From positions 191,331,189-191,395,188 of the forward strand of contig CM042697.1 of the NCBI GenBank assembly GCA_023614405.1: DNA of 64,000 nt, in the 5' to 3' direction. Positions within the stretch are counted from its first letter, which is position 1. Each line of letters starts with the position of its first letter. The position numbers were made by a program, and so were the translations under genes. Positions 50,249 to 61,049 of the stretch are shown one piece after another. Below the pieces are notes generated by a model. That model searched no databases and was not told the origin of the DNA. It saw nothing but the letters and a program-made list of their open reading frames with translations. This DNA comes from Avena insularis. Its lineage: Eukaryota > Streptophyta > Magnoliopsida > Poales > Poaceae.

Positions 50249-50541
50249 ATGGACGCCATTGGTTATTCTCCAGGGCTCTTATCTCAATTTGCATCTTGTC
50301 CGTACTCGGACGCTGTATCGTTTTCAAGTTGATTTGGATCTTTGTACTGTATATCTGTATTTTTGGCTCTTGGAGTCATTGTTGTATATATGTTCTGTGG
50401 GTTCCATCGTGGACTATTGTGTAATGATATTACTTTGTTTTCCACCCGCACGCAAGTGCCTGGTGGGCACCTTTGAATCGTTTCTATGCGGGTTTAGCGG
50501 AATCGCTGAAACTTGCATAGGGTCGATCAGAGGGTGTTATA
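50249..50541 (+). mobile_element. Solo LTR, second part
   Basis: The last 293 bases of the solo LTR begun at 37503, ending GGGTGTTATA next to the ATCAT duplication. Confidence 0.82.
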
Positions 50542-50546
50542 ATCAT

Positions 50547-51119
50547 GGGACTCTTTCAAAATACTTTCCTTCAATTCTGAATCTGCTGGTACACAGAGAC
50601 ATCCTTTGTACCATAGAACTCCTTCTTCGTCTTCGGTGAATCCGGGTACTTTGCCTGTACGGATACGATGTTTGATTCAGTCGATACTAGCATTTCCTTT
50701 CTGAGCCTCCTTGATCTGACTGATCAAAGTGGGTTGAAGTTCATGCTAGCCAAAAATCCTTCACTTACTAATTCCATTCTAAAATCTTCCATCTCTTTGT
50801 GCAAACTTGGTTACTCCTTCAAAATCATGGAGTTCAAGCGGCACGCCAATCTGCTAAGAGCATCTGCTAGCACATTGGCTTTACCGGGGTGATAGTGAAT
50901 GTCCAAATCATAATCCTTGATTAGATCAATCCATCTTCTGTGCCTCATATTCAGATCCTTCTGAGTGAATATATACTTCAGGCTCTTGTGATCTGAATAA
51001 ATCTCACAACAGTTTCCCATAAGATAATGCCTCCATGTCTTCAGGGCTAGAACTACGGCTGCTAGTTCAAGGTCATGTGTTGGATAAATCTGTTCATGCT
51101 GTTTCAGTTGTCAGGACAG
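50547..51119 (-). pseudogene. RNase H and integrase N-terminus, Tekay-like
   Basis: 51020-50811 is open: [20 protein letters not shown] and [16 protein letters not shown] are the RNase H end of Ty3/gypsy. Downstream to 50547, fragments resembling GKVPGFTEDEEGVLWY and ILKESHD lead into the integrase start on the far side of the solo LTR. A stop and indel near 51118 separate it from the RT frame. Confidence 0.87.
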
Positions 51120-52023
51120 TTAAGATATAACTTTTCCTTCTTGCATTAACACACATCCGAGACCAATCTTGGATGCATCACAATACACATCAAATGGCTT
51201 CGTAATATCCGGCATGATCAAGATTGGGGCTGAAATCAATCTCCTCTTGAGTTCTGGAAAACTCGCTTCACATTTCTCTGTCCATTCAAACTTCTTATCC
51301 TTCTTTAACAATTGGTTCATGGGTCTTGTGATACTCGAGAATCCTTCTACGAACTTGTGGTAGGATTCCACTAATCCGAGAAATGCACGAACTTGCGTTT
51401 GAGTGGTTGGGGCTTGCCAATCTTCAACATCCTTCACCTTTGCAGGGTCAACGGCAATTCCTCCGGCTGATACGATATGTCCGATGAATCCTACCTCCTG
51501 TAACCAGAATTCACATTTGCTCAACTTGGCATACATCTGATGCTTTCTAAGGGTTCCAAGGATGGTCCTTAGGTGTAGCTCATGTTCTTCTTCTGATTTG
51601 GAATAGACAAGAATGTCATCAATGAAAACAATGACAAACTTATCCAGGAAGTCCATAAAAATCTTATTCATGAGGTTCATGAAATAAGCGGGGGGCATTG
51701 GTTAATCCAAAAGACATGACGGTATACTCATATAATCCATATCTGGTGGTAAAGGCAGTCTTTGGAATATCCTCTGCGTGAATCTTGAGTTGATGATAGC
51801 CAGTTCTAAGATCAATCTTAGAAAACACTTTGGCACCAGTCAACTGGTCAAACAGATCTTCTATCTTTGGCAACGGGTACTTGTTCTTGATGGTGACATT
51901 ACTCAACTTCCGATAATCCGTACATAAACGATTACCTCCATCCTTCTTGTCCACAAATAACACAGGTGATCTCCATGGCGACGCACTTGGTTGGATCAAT
52001 CCTATCTCCAACATAGCATCCAA
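51120..52023 (-). pseudogene. Reverse transcriptase, Tekay-like
   Basis: 52023-51664 holds [35 protein letters not shown] and [10 protein letters not shown]. An extra C in a run near 51690 shifts the frame; 51698-51120 continues with [17 protein letters not shown], the catalytic [12 protein letters not shown], and the [16 protein letters not shown] block, ending in the start of RNase H ([16 protein letters not shown]). Catalytic DD is intact. A TAG at 52033-52035 separates it from the protease frame, with which it is in phase. Confidence 0.92.
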
Positions 52024-52035
52024 CTGCTTCTTCAG

Positions 52036-52644
52036 CTACACTAGTTCATACGGGTTCATACTATATGGTCTCTGGGCTATGGGTACGGTTCTAGGGATTA
52101 GTTCAATGATAAACTCGATATCCCGATCTGGGGGCATACCGGGCAAAACATCTAGAAATACATCGGGGTATTCATAGACTATCCGGACTTGGTCAAGGGT
52201 TGGTTGGGATATACTCTCGTTGCATTTGAATTGACGGGGCAAGGTTTCAGATACATGCTCTACTGATATTCCAGTTGTACTGGTCATGGTTATGGCTTTC
52301 TTGGCACAGTCAATTACACCTTTAAGTTTCGACATCCAATCCATTCCTAGTACTACTTCCAAACCTTTAGTTCCGAGTACTATTAGATTAGCATAAAAAT
52401 CTATGCCATGGATTCGGATAGGCACGGCCTTGCAAATTTGTCTAGCTTTGTTGGTTGAACCAGGTATTTGAACTATCATAACATGCTTCAATTTGGTGGG
52501 TTGAATCTTACTAGTGCATGCAAATTCTTCAGTAACAAAAGAGTAAGATGCTCCAAAATCAAACAACAATCTTGCAAGTACCGAGTTAACAGAAAACATA
52601 ACCAGCATGACATCTGGCGCTTCTTGGGCTTCTTCAGCATGCAT
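52036..52644 (-). pseudogene. Aspartic protease, Tekay-like
   Basis: Starts in HAEEAQEAPDVMLVMFSVNS. The active site reads LLFDFGASYSFV where the family has DSGASHSF, so Ser/Thr of D-S/T-G is Phe and catalysis is probably lost. Later VVLGMDWMSKLKGVIDC is the conserved C-terminal block. It overlaps the gag frame by 11 bases in a different frame: the gag-pol joint is frameshifted near 52690. Confidence 0.9.
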
Positions 52645-53794
52645 GAGAAAGAGACGGCTGTTGTGGTTGAGCGAGTTCCCTAGGGCAAACCTTCTTCCGT
52701 GTCAACACGACGTCACTGAGCTGGGGCATTTGCATTGGGGGCTGCGGCAATCTTCTTAGGCACTCATTGGAGTAGTGACCCTTGGTTCCACATTCATAAC
52801 AAGTCACCCGAGACCTGTCCTTTGCTGCAATAGGCACAACATTGCTTCCAGTCCTCGGGGCAGTGTTGGTGTTGGTGGCGACATTGTTGTTGTTGAACTT
52901 AGGCGGTGCACGGTTGAAATTTCTGGGGTGACCGGGGTTGTTGTGGTTTCCTCCGGGCCTTGGGTTTCCATGGTTGGGATAGGTCGGACGGTTCATTAGG
53001 GGTCTGTTGGTTCTTGGGGCAAATCCTGGAGATGGGTTGGGGCGATACTTTGGTGTATGGTGGGTTCCTGGTTGATGCATCATGCGACGCTTGCGGTTCT
53101 CATTAGCTTGGTTGATATTGCCTTCCATCTGAATGGAAGAGTCCACTAAGGCTTCAATATCAGCAAAGGGGATATTGACTAACACTGTCTTCATCTCGTC
53201 ATGCAGACCATTCAGGAATCTCTCCTTCTTGGCTTCAGTGTCTATCTCATCCGGTGCATACCTAGCCAATGACAAGAATTTGTCACGATACTCAACTACG
53301 GTCATGCTGCCTTGCTTAAGTTCTCTGAATTCATCTCCCATCCTCTTGATCAAACCCGGTGGCACATGGGTTCTGCTGAACTTGACTTTGAACTCTTCCC
53401 AAGTCATCATCTGACCTCCTGTCATCGCGCGAACGTTGTTCCACCATGCTCTTGCATCTCCGGCCAGATAGTTGGTGGCAAACAGTACCTTCTCGTTATC
53501 TTCCACTCCTACAACTTCCAGGTTGTTTTCCATGGTTTGCATCCAATCATCTGCATCTAGGGGCTCTTCAGACTTAGTGAAAACAGGTGGATTAGTGTTC
53601 TGGAAATTCTTGAGCTTGGACCCATGGTTGTCCTGATTTCCATGGCCTTGATTGTTGTTGGCCATCTGAGCTATATGTTGAAGGGTAGCTAAGTTGGCTT
53701 GACATTCGGCTCTTTTGGCTTCGTGGTTAGAAACCAACATTTGCAAGATTTGCAACATCGGGTCCGGGGATGAGTTGCTTCCTCCGCGAGGCAT
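52634..53794 (-). CDS. Gag of Tekay-like element
   Basis: 386 codons from MPRGGSNSSPDPMLQ, the longest intact frame of this element. The capsid core includes NPPVFTKSEEPLDADDWMQT, ARAWWNNVRAM and LSLARYAPDEIDTEAKKERF. A basic, N/P-rich linker follows, then the zinc knuckle CYECGTKGHYSNEC (about 52796-52755). Gag forms particles and packages RNA. The ATG at 53794 is preceded by the extra ORF 245 bases upstream. The last 20 or so residues are out-of-frame because of the gag-pol frameshift. As a gag it could still be functional. Confidence 0.88.
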   Translation of the reverse strand: MPRGGSNSSPDPMLQILQMLVSNHEAKRAECQANLATLQHIAQMANNNQGHGNQDNHGSKLKNFQNTNPPVFTKSEEPLDADDWMQTMENNLEVVGVEDNEKVLFATNYLAGDARAWWNNVRAMTGGQMMTWEEFKVKFSRTHVPPGLIKRMGDEFRELKQGSMTVVEYRDKFLSLARYAPDEIDTEAKKERFLNGLHDEMKTVLVNIPFADIEALVDSSIQMEGNINQANENRKRRMMHQPGTHHTPKYRPNPSPGFAPRTNRPLMNRPTYPNHGNPRPGGNHNNPGHPRNFNRAPPKFNNNNVATNTNTAPRTGSNVVPIAAKDRSRVTCYECGTKGHYSNECLRRLPQPPMQMPQLSDVVLTRKKVCPRELAQPQQPSLSHAC

Positions 53795-54039
53795 TTGAAG
53801 ATTTGAGATATATCATGAGAAAAGAGGGAAATTTCTAAGGTTCAGGGGTTTTGTTTTTGAAAAGTTTTTAACGTTTGACTCAGATTTTTCTAGAAACTTG
53901 CTTTTCATTCATTCATTCATAGAACACGATACAAACACACACCACAACAAAGGGAAACAGATGGTTTTAAGAACCATTCTATGAAACTACGATACAGTGG
54001 GACCGAATACAACTCACTAACGCTAGTGCCCAAGTGCTA

Positions 54040-54837
54040 CTACTCCTCGGAGTCGGTGTCCTCATCATCCTCATCATCATCATTGATGAAGGCGAAGTCA
54101 TCCTCATCGGTGAAGAAGTCCATGGCCTGATCCTCCAGAAAGTCATCATCGTCACTGAGATAGGAGTAGGGGTCTCCACGAAGGTCTTCCCGTGCATTAT
54201 CCCTCTCCTCCAACTGCATGTCTGTCTCGTGGATGGTCTCCTACAAATTCGTGATCCGGTGGCGAAGACGGGAGATGATGCGCTCCTTCTTGTCGAGCTG
54301 ACGGCAATGAGACTGGCGATCCTTCACTAGCATGGCGATGGTCTGATCCTTCTTGGCGGTGATGGCGTACTTGTGGTTGGCGTAGGAGCGGGCATTGTCC
54401 AACTCCTTCTGACGGTCATACATCATGAAGCTGAGGTGGTCCAATTGAGTCTTCAGCTCATGGTGATATGGGGCCTCTAGTGGTTGTCCCATAACATCAC
54501 GCCTTGGGTAGAACTCAAAGCGGGTACCCTTGATTTGATTGATACTCTGCCCACACATACGGGCAAGAGCTTCCTGCATGGCCCTGGCAAGTTCATCCAG
54601 CCAGTTGTTCTCTCTCAAGGTGAACTAAATTCCCTCTGAGGTGGGGGCTTCAATCTTTCCCCGGAGACTTGCAACAACTAGCCACTGCAAATCCTCTCCT
54701 TCTTGATCATTAAGCTGAGCTCCGAAGAACTCGGGGTGCAGATTCTCTAGCATCTCTGACAACTGGTCCAAGTCACGCTCAAAGATGAGGTCTCCTCCAT
54801 TTCCCAACTGACAAAACTTCTTGTACTTCACGTCCAT
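54040..54837 (-). pseudogene. Extra acidic ORF between leader and gag, two amber stops
   Basis: A single frame of 265 codons from ATG 54837 (MDVKYKKFCQLGNGGDLIFE) to TAG 54040-54042, broken only by in-frame TAG at about 54625 and 54241. The middle (LDHLSFMMYDRQKELDNA, HCRQLDKKERIISRLRHR) is rich in charged residues with a coiled-coil look. The last 50 residues are strongly acidic (YLSDDDDFLEDQ, then INDDDEDDEDTDSEE). It lies on the element strand before gag, where standard Ty3/gypsy elements have only a leader. I do not recognise a known family and assign no function. The acidic tail and coiled coil suggest a protein-binding role (inference). Confidence 0.7.
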
Positions 54838-55053
54838 CTATAAGAATATAGGATGAGTAAGTTAGTAGAGTGATCAAGTGTGTCAAATTTTATGTAAGTC
54901 TGCAAGAATTTTTGGAGGAACATGATTTTTTATGAAAGAATCCAAGTGGTAAGAATGAGAATAAGTTTTCATAAATACTCACTTCCTTTGGTTTTGAAAC
55001 TAAGTTTTTGATTCAAACGTCCATTCTAAACTAGGGTCTCCTATGGTCAGGAT

Positions 55054-55067
55054 GGCTTTGATACCAA
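55054..55067 (-). other. Primer-binding site of Tekay-like element
   Basis: Element strand TGGTATCAAAGCC, two bases from the 5' LTR; complementary to tRNA-Met with one change from TGGTATCAGAGC. Confidence 0.85.
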
Positions 55068-55069
55068 CT

Positions 55070-58000
55070 TGTGAACACCCGGATTTTTAATCCTAGATGC
55101 CTGTTATGCCACACATCGCAATCCCAGGATTACCATTTTTGCGAGACATAACAGATTGGATATCATAGTACATCATCCATTACAAACCATACATAAGGTC
55201 TTACACCAAATACGGATCTCATGATCCAGTCTTAATACAATTCAAGCAGCAGAATAACGTAATAATAACGGTAGCGTAGGCGAGGCTCCATCTTCATGGT
55301 CACAGGAAATGCTGACGATGGGAGATGATCCTAGTTGTCGTAACCTTCCTGTTGTCCGTCCTCCTGATAGTCCTCTTCATAGTCTGGCCACGGGAATAGC
55401 CAGGGACAAAGCCATGAGTACTCTTTAAGTACTCGCAAACTAATACTAACAAGTGAAGTGGTTTTGAGTAGGATATACTAAGCTCTAGGATTGTTTGGCA
55501 AAAAGCCAGATTTATCTCTACTGAGTTCCGAAGCAAAGAGAGCTAGTTGATAGTTTTATAACACCTAAGTGGGAACTTGAATTTCATGTCACAACCCTGT
55601 TATGGTCAAGTCAAGTCACAAATCATTTCATAAGTCATTTTGAAAAAATATGACGACGGAACAGTATGGCCACTCCAACTGTCCATAACCACGGACACGG
55701 CTATTCGAATAGTTTGACACTCTGTAGGTACACTTTCACCACAACATTCGATACATCTGTCAGGAACAATCCTAAATTCACCATACTCAGTATGCGGATA
55801 ATCAATCCTAACCTTTCAATTACACGCCCTAGTATAGGCACCTCTCATGTGAGTTTGGCCTCCCAACGATGACCAACTGTCATCTTGGGAACTTCATAGG
55901 TGGACAATCTTCACAAGGTAGCCTCAGCTCAAACCTTGGCCGCAAGGGAACCCATACTAAGGTATATAAAGTTCCAGCCAAGCCCTACCCAAATTTCGAG
56001 TATTGTGGTTGTACGGTAAAATTAGAATGGTATCGCATCCAGACAACCATCGGTTTTATAAAGGGCGAAGGCTCATGCCTTAACATTTTCATCATCAAAA
56101 TCATCTGGTGTTCAAGAACACATGTCAAAACAGTTCAGTAGAATGACTCATCATTCTAAGGTTTTCATCACTATTTTCACCAAGTATTCCCATCTAAAGT
56201 TGATCAAGTTTTATGCTTAGCACTAGCATCTACAAGTGGGGGTAAACACTAATGAGGGGTGGTAAACAAGTGTGAAATAGCTAAGTTCAATATCATGCCT
56301 TAGGATGACATGAAGATTTATCTAACTTAGGTTAAGTTTTATGCTCTTTATGCTACGTTTAGATATCCTTCTAAATATCTACCAGTCACCAAGTAAACTC
56401 TAAGAGAGAGCTTTGATAAAGAAATAAAATACTAAGCTTGTAAATAAAACTGGGATTTGGTATCCTCAAGGGAGTATAATCACATATGCTTAAGGCATCT
56501 AGTTTGCATAGTTGTCATGCAAGGGTTAACTTGCAAAGTCAATAGCTTGCAAATATATTAGTATAAGCTTTCCTTGTGTAGAGCAGTGGTTGAAGTTCTC
56601 CTCGGCTTCTTCCTCGTAGTATCCTCCTTCCTCCTCATATCCTTGGTCAGTACTAGCTTCTATAAATAAATACGAGGTACACAATCACCAAACAATAATA
56701 ACTATTTCTATTTATCACACCAAGGTTTTCACTAGATGATATAGGATCATCACAATCATTAAGGCAAATAGTTTTATTTTCTTTATTTTAGAAAAGTAAT
56801 TTCTACTCATTGAAAAACTACTTAAGATTTAATATTCTCCAACTAAAACATGGGATATGTTGACACATGTCATCACCACACATTTCAGTACATGGGAATG
56901 TGATTTAAAGTGGTGTCACAATTGAATAAGGTTTAACCTTTTTATTTTAATTAAATAAAGTGACTAGAAATTCCTATGAGGTATTCTTTTATTACTTGAT
57001 CATTATTTCTGCAAGTAAACCTATATATTTTTATATATTCTGAAAGGTATGGTTAAATGTGATGTTTGAGAGTTGGAATCAACTCAAAAGCTTTCATGGT
57101 TGAATTTTGAAAAATGTTTGAATGCAGAAAAGCTTCTGCCTTGTTATTTTTACCATGGGTGATCTACAAATCTAAATGGTTTGAATCCAACGGGCTTGGA
57201 TTAAGCACTCCACTACCTTTCTAACAATATTGGTTTCATGCATTTTGGTTCAGTGAATCGAGCTGGGTTTATTTTTGAATCTAGGTACAGAACTGAGTTT
57301 GAAACTAAAAGAATAAATCTAAATTTGAATTAATGGGTCGCGCGGGAGGTTAACTGGGCCATCCCACTACGCACAGCATGCACGGGGGCTGGTTAAGTGG
57401 ATGTACCCACTCGTCAGTGAGACAGAGGGGGCGAAGCGGTATAGGGGGATGTGGACTGCACGATCAAGCTCTAATCCTACGGCTGCGGTTCATCGTCGAT
57501 GTCGGGCAAAGCCAGCGATATAGAACCGTAGCGCGGCCAGTGGGGGTCGTGGGAGGCTCACTGGGGATCAGGCGATGGTCGGCGACAGGGGCGAACGACG
57601 AAGTCTATGACGGTGATCCTCCTGGTACCGGCAGCTCCTCCTGGGGCGGCTCCAATCGACGACGCCCTTCTCCTCCAGCAGCGGCAGACTCCGGCCAAAT
57701 TCTAGCGATGCGCTGCTCGCCTTGCTCCGGGAGTGAGGTGGGGTGCTTCTGAGAGAGAGGGGAGTGAGATGGTGTGAAGAATTCGTGCTCGGGTGGCCTC
57801 TATTTATAGTGCCTGAAGGGGACCGAATGGCGCGGGCTGAGCTCGTCGGTGTTGTTGTCACAACGAGCTAAAGGCATGGGCAATGATAGGGGGCGGTGTT
57901 GTGTTCCCTAGTGAAGCTCAACGGCATGGCTACGCAGCGTGGGGCGGTGCGAAACGGTCGGAACGTCTCGGCGCTCTATGGGTCCGACGGTGGTTTTAAT

Positions 58001-59077
58001 GGCGCACAACGTCTATGTTCTGCGTGGCAGCGAACGGGCATGTCTGCGGTGTTGCTGGGATGCTGGCGATCCTGCTTGCACGTGGCAAGGGCGGCACGCG
58101 GTCTGTGGGCGTGTGTCGCGGGTGACGCTCTGGCGTGCTCTCGGCTCGCTCGCAGAGAGGCTTGGCATGCTCGGGCTGTGTGGTCTAGGGGCTGGCAGTG
58201 CTCGAGGCTTGGACATGGGTGGCAGTGGACGGTGGAGAGTGTCCCAGACATGCTTGCTAGGCTTGGTGCTTCTCCTAGCTCGCTGTCGACATGGGGGTGG
58301 CAAGTTAGGCTCGACATGGTCACCATTGATGGCTATGGCATGCTCACGGTGATGCTAAAGCTTGTTAATTGGGCTAGATCATCTACTGAGAGTGTAGTGT
58401 GAGCTATAGAGGGAACAAGTTAGGCCAAATTCACTGCTCACAATAGTGTTTGTGGTTTGTTTGTTTGTTTGTGATTACAAGGTGTTTGATGGAATGGCCG
58501 AAAGAGATTCAAATTTGAATTTTTGAATCAAAATTTGTGGATGTGCTAGTTACATACTAGGGAGTCTCTGGTTAGTTGGAAAGGTTAAGTGGAATTTGTT
58601 TGGTTGGTTTTTGAAAAAGGGGGTGATCTTCACATATGAATCAGATTCAATTTTGAAATGTGATTTGAATCAAGTTGACAAATGTTTCAGCAAGTTTGAA
58701 GGTGGGCTTTGATTCACTTTACTTGGTCTTGCAAGGGGTGAAAAGAAATGGAAAAGTTTCTGTTTGAAATCTTGGACTAGAAACACTCAAAGTGGCCCAG
58801 TCAGCAAGATTGGCAAAAATGACCATTTGCTTTATTTGTTTTGTTTTTGATTTTCTCTTGATTTGTTTCTGCTTGGAAATGTTTTAGATGATGTTGGTTT
58901 CACCTTTAAACCATTCCTTGCTATTTAGATCAATCACAGAAGTCCATTCATGCATTCACACAATCATCACATACACACATGCATTCATAAAGATTTGAAT
59001 TAACAAAAGTTTTTGTTTACCCTAATTTTGGTGATTGGGATTTGGTAATCATTGTTCAATATTTTTGGGATGTTACA
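55070..59077 (-). repeat. 5' LTR of Tekay-like element, intact
   Basis: 4008 bp, TGTGAACACCCGG...GGGATGTTACA on +. It preserves the empty site for Angela copy 1 (CTACA at 56231-56235). The last 180 bases differ from the other LTR by about five substitutions (by eye). It contains the palindrome CTATTCGAATAG at 55701-55712. Confidence 0.94.
57799..57809 (-). promoter_or_regulatory. TATA box in Tekay-like 5' LTR
   Basis: Element strand CTATAAATAGAGG, about 1.27 kb into the LTR; likely promoter of the element. Confidence 0.7.
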
Positions 59078-59082
59078 AAAGG

Positions 59083-59520
59083 TCACGGCTTCCTCGCAGG
59101 GAGCAACCTCACGACCAGGTGGTCTTCTTCATGAAGACGAGGGAGTCCTAGGAGCTGACCCCGCCACCGGACCATCTGGGATTTTTGCTAGAGCATCATA
59201 GGTCAGGGTTGGGGAAGGACGGGCGGAGGGAGGAGGAGGAGGCTTACTCACCCAGCCGGATCCATGTGCAGGCGCACCAGATCGGAGGCCACCACGCTAT
59301 AGCACCATTCCAAGGGCAGCCACTGCGTGGCTGCACCTCGATCACCACCATCTCAGGGTCAAGGCGCCAGGCCGCCACTCACTCCCAGGTGCGAGAAGGC
59401 CCCATCGCTCTGCTTGGCCGACGGTCTTTGCCCTCAATGAGACCTCGGTGTGGGAAGCTGGCTATGCTATAGTTAGGGTTTTCGAGTCGCCATAAATGAG
59501 CGTCGTTATTAGATCATCAT
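59083..59520 (-). repeat. G+C-rich dispersed repeat, second part
   Basis: Continues the sequence cut at 14397: the joint ACCCAAAGG|TCACGGCTTCC is the empty site of the Tekay-like element. G+C-rich until about 59500, then AT-rich. No domain recognised. Confidence 0.5.
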
Positions 59521-59592
59521 TCATCATACTCTTGGTGATAGAAAAATACTGAAAAAGGGAGTCGAAAAGAAGTTTTGTCTTCTAGTTTGTCA

Positions 59593-59696
59593 CTCTCTTC
59601 ATTCTAAAATTGTAAGCCTTTTTAGTTCAAATTAATAGCCTTAACTTTGTCCATAAATCAGACAAAGTTGACTCCATTAATATAGATTGGAGGGCG
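59593..59696. mobile_element. Stowaway-like MITE, degenerate
   Basis: Left end CTCTCTTCATTCTAAAATTG then TAAGCCTTTTTAG resembles the Stowaway start CTCCCTCCGTTC...AAGTCTTTTTAG. The right end GGAGGGCG is followed by TA; the left duplication reads CA instead of TA. About 104 bp, with an internal inverted repeat AACTTTGTC...GACAAAGTT at 59643-59669. Short non-autonomous Tc1/mariner-type element. Confidence 0.7.
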
Positions 59697-60239
59697 TAGT
59701 TCCTTCTATCGCTACAAAAACATTATATGATTGGTGGAATTCCAACATGGTCCTTTTAAACTGCTACAAAGGCTTACATGATGGGAGAATGCCCAAGAGC
59801 GTATACATGACGTGGAGTGCACACTCGGACTCGTTATAGAAGATCGAGCATGTTGACTTGGTGTCCAAGCAACAGATCTTATCTTAGTAAACCCTATCCG
59901 AGGTCCCTTTATAAACCTTTGTAGGAAATCCTAGCATATACAGAACACTTCGCATGTCATAGCACGAATTCTCGCTGTCCTAGTCTACTCGCCGCCTATG
60001 GCGATTCCTATAAAATAATACAAATCAAAACAATACAAATTTAAGAAGGAGTAGATCTTTACCTCCCAAGTGAGGGTCTGAATCTGGGTAAACATCGTGT
60101 ACCCAATCTCCATTCGGAAATGCCTATGCTCTCTCATTTCCCCCCTTGTGAAAACTACCCCTGTTAGCATCTGTTGGTTCAATGCACCAATAATCGGCGT
60201 CCACCATGGGGTGTGGGAATTCAGGTATGATATTCCCTT
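59697..60239 (+). other. Unclassified DNA, LTR/leader-like
   Basis: No gene is seen. A TATA-like TTTATAAA lies at 59908-59915 after a CCGAGGTCCC stretch, and the region precedes a gag-like coding relic, so it may be the end of an LTR and its leader. Boundaries not determined. Confidence 0.35.
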
Positions 60240-61049
60240 CAAGACCGACTTCATCCATCACTGGCCAGATCGCCATCGGCCGCACGATCAACATCAGCCC
60301 CATGCTGTACATCATGAACGATGGCTAGACCCCGGCGGTGGCGCCGGTCATGCTCGCTTGCATGGTGCCGTTTTGTAGGATCAATGCCTTTATCAGCTAC
60401 ACCGTAATCGCCGAGGCTATGTAGATAGGAGAAAGCATTAGAATCCCTAGCTCCGCTGACCTCGAGCCCTGGTCGACGACTCCGTCAACAACACCGTTGC
60501 CATCACGGTTCGCAACTTTGCTGGTGACATCTCCGTGCGCGACGACGCAGACTCAATTGCCTCGAACTTCAAGACCGGGTCGATTGTGACAGTCTCTAAC
60601 GCTGGTGACTTCGAGCAGGAGCAGGACTCCCTGCTCCACTTCTCGACCACGAGTCAGACGATGACTCCACAAGAGTCGTGTCCATGGGAACCACGACTTT
60701 CGTGGGTGTCTACATGGCTACCGGCAGGAACACCAACACCAACCATAACACCAACTCCAACCTCAATGCCAACGCCAATGCCAATCTGAACTTTGGTAAC
60801 AACAGAACTGTCGGCAATGGTGGCAACACTAGAAATGGCGGCAACGCCGGAGTCATTAAAAATGGCAAAAATGCCCGAAATGGCAGAAACGCTAGAAATG
60901 GCGGGAACGACAGAAAAGGAAGAAAAGTTGCTAACCGATACATCAACCCTCGCACCACGCCGATCATGCCAAAAACCCCATCGACAGGTCTAGAGAGATT
61001 CTGCCTCGGCATCATTGTCGTGAAGGAGATAAGCCCTAGAGGAAAATAA
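60240..61049 (+). pseudogene. Unrecognised coding relic with Asn-rich end
   Basis: Protein-like sequence can be followed across frames: TGQIAIGRTINISPMLYIMN (60250-60350) to a TAG, then TPAVAPVMLACMVP and YTVIAEAM, then VNNTVAITVRNFAGDISVRD with NAGDFEQEQDSLLHF (60480-60650). After another shift MGTTTFVGVYMATGRNTNTN leads into repeated NxN and NGxN units up to about 60930, then Arg/Lys-rich. The N-rich part arises from an AAC/GCC-type imperfect repeat. It may be the gag of an LTR element, but I do not recognise the family. Confidence 0.45.

Larger units (their letters stand above)
14398..59077 (-). mobile_element. Tekay-like Ty3/gypsy chromovirus split by nested insertions
   Basis: The element has TGTAACATCCC...GTGTTCACA-type ends on its own (-) strand and a perfect 5-bp target duplication AAAGG (14393-14397 and 59078-59082). 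Without insertions it is about 13.7 kb: a 3' LTR of about 3.9 kb (14398-15561 plus 33480-36179), an internal region of about 5.8 kb (36180-37502 plus 50547-55069) and a 5' LTR of 4008 bp (55070-59077). It encodes an extra ORF, gag, protease, RT, RNase H, integrase and chromodomain. LTRs over 3 kb plus a chromodomain point to the Tekay/Del clade. Coding is broken by stops and frameshifts. Confidence 0.93.

Noticed and set aside
57896..58402. Open frame of 168 codons on + in the Tekay-like 5' LTR, with a 137-codon counterpart at 35092-35505
   Set aside because: Antisense to the element, G+C-rich, no domain; the upstream halves are in different frames in the two LTRs, so it is a composition effect.
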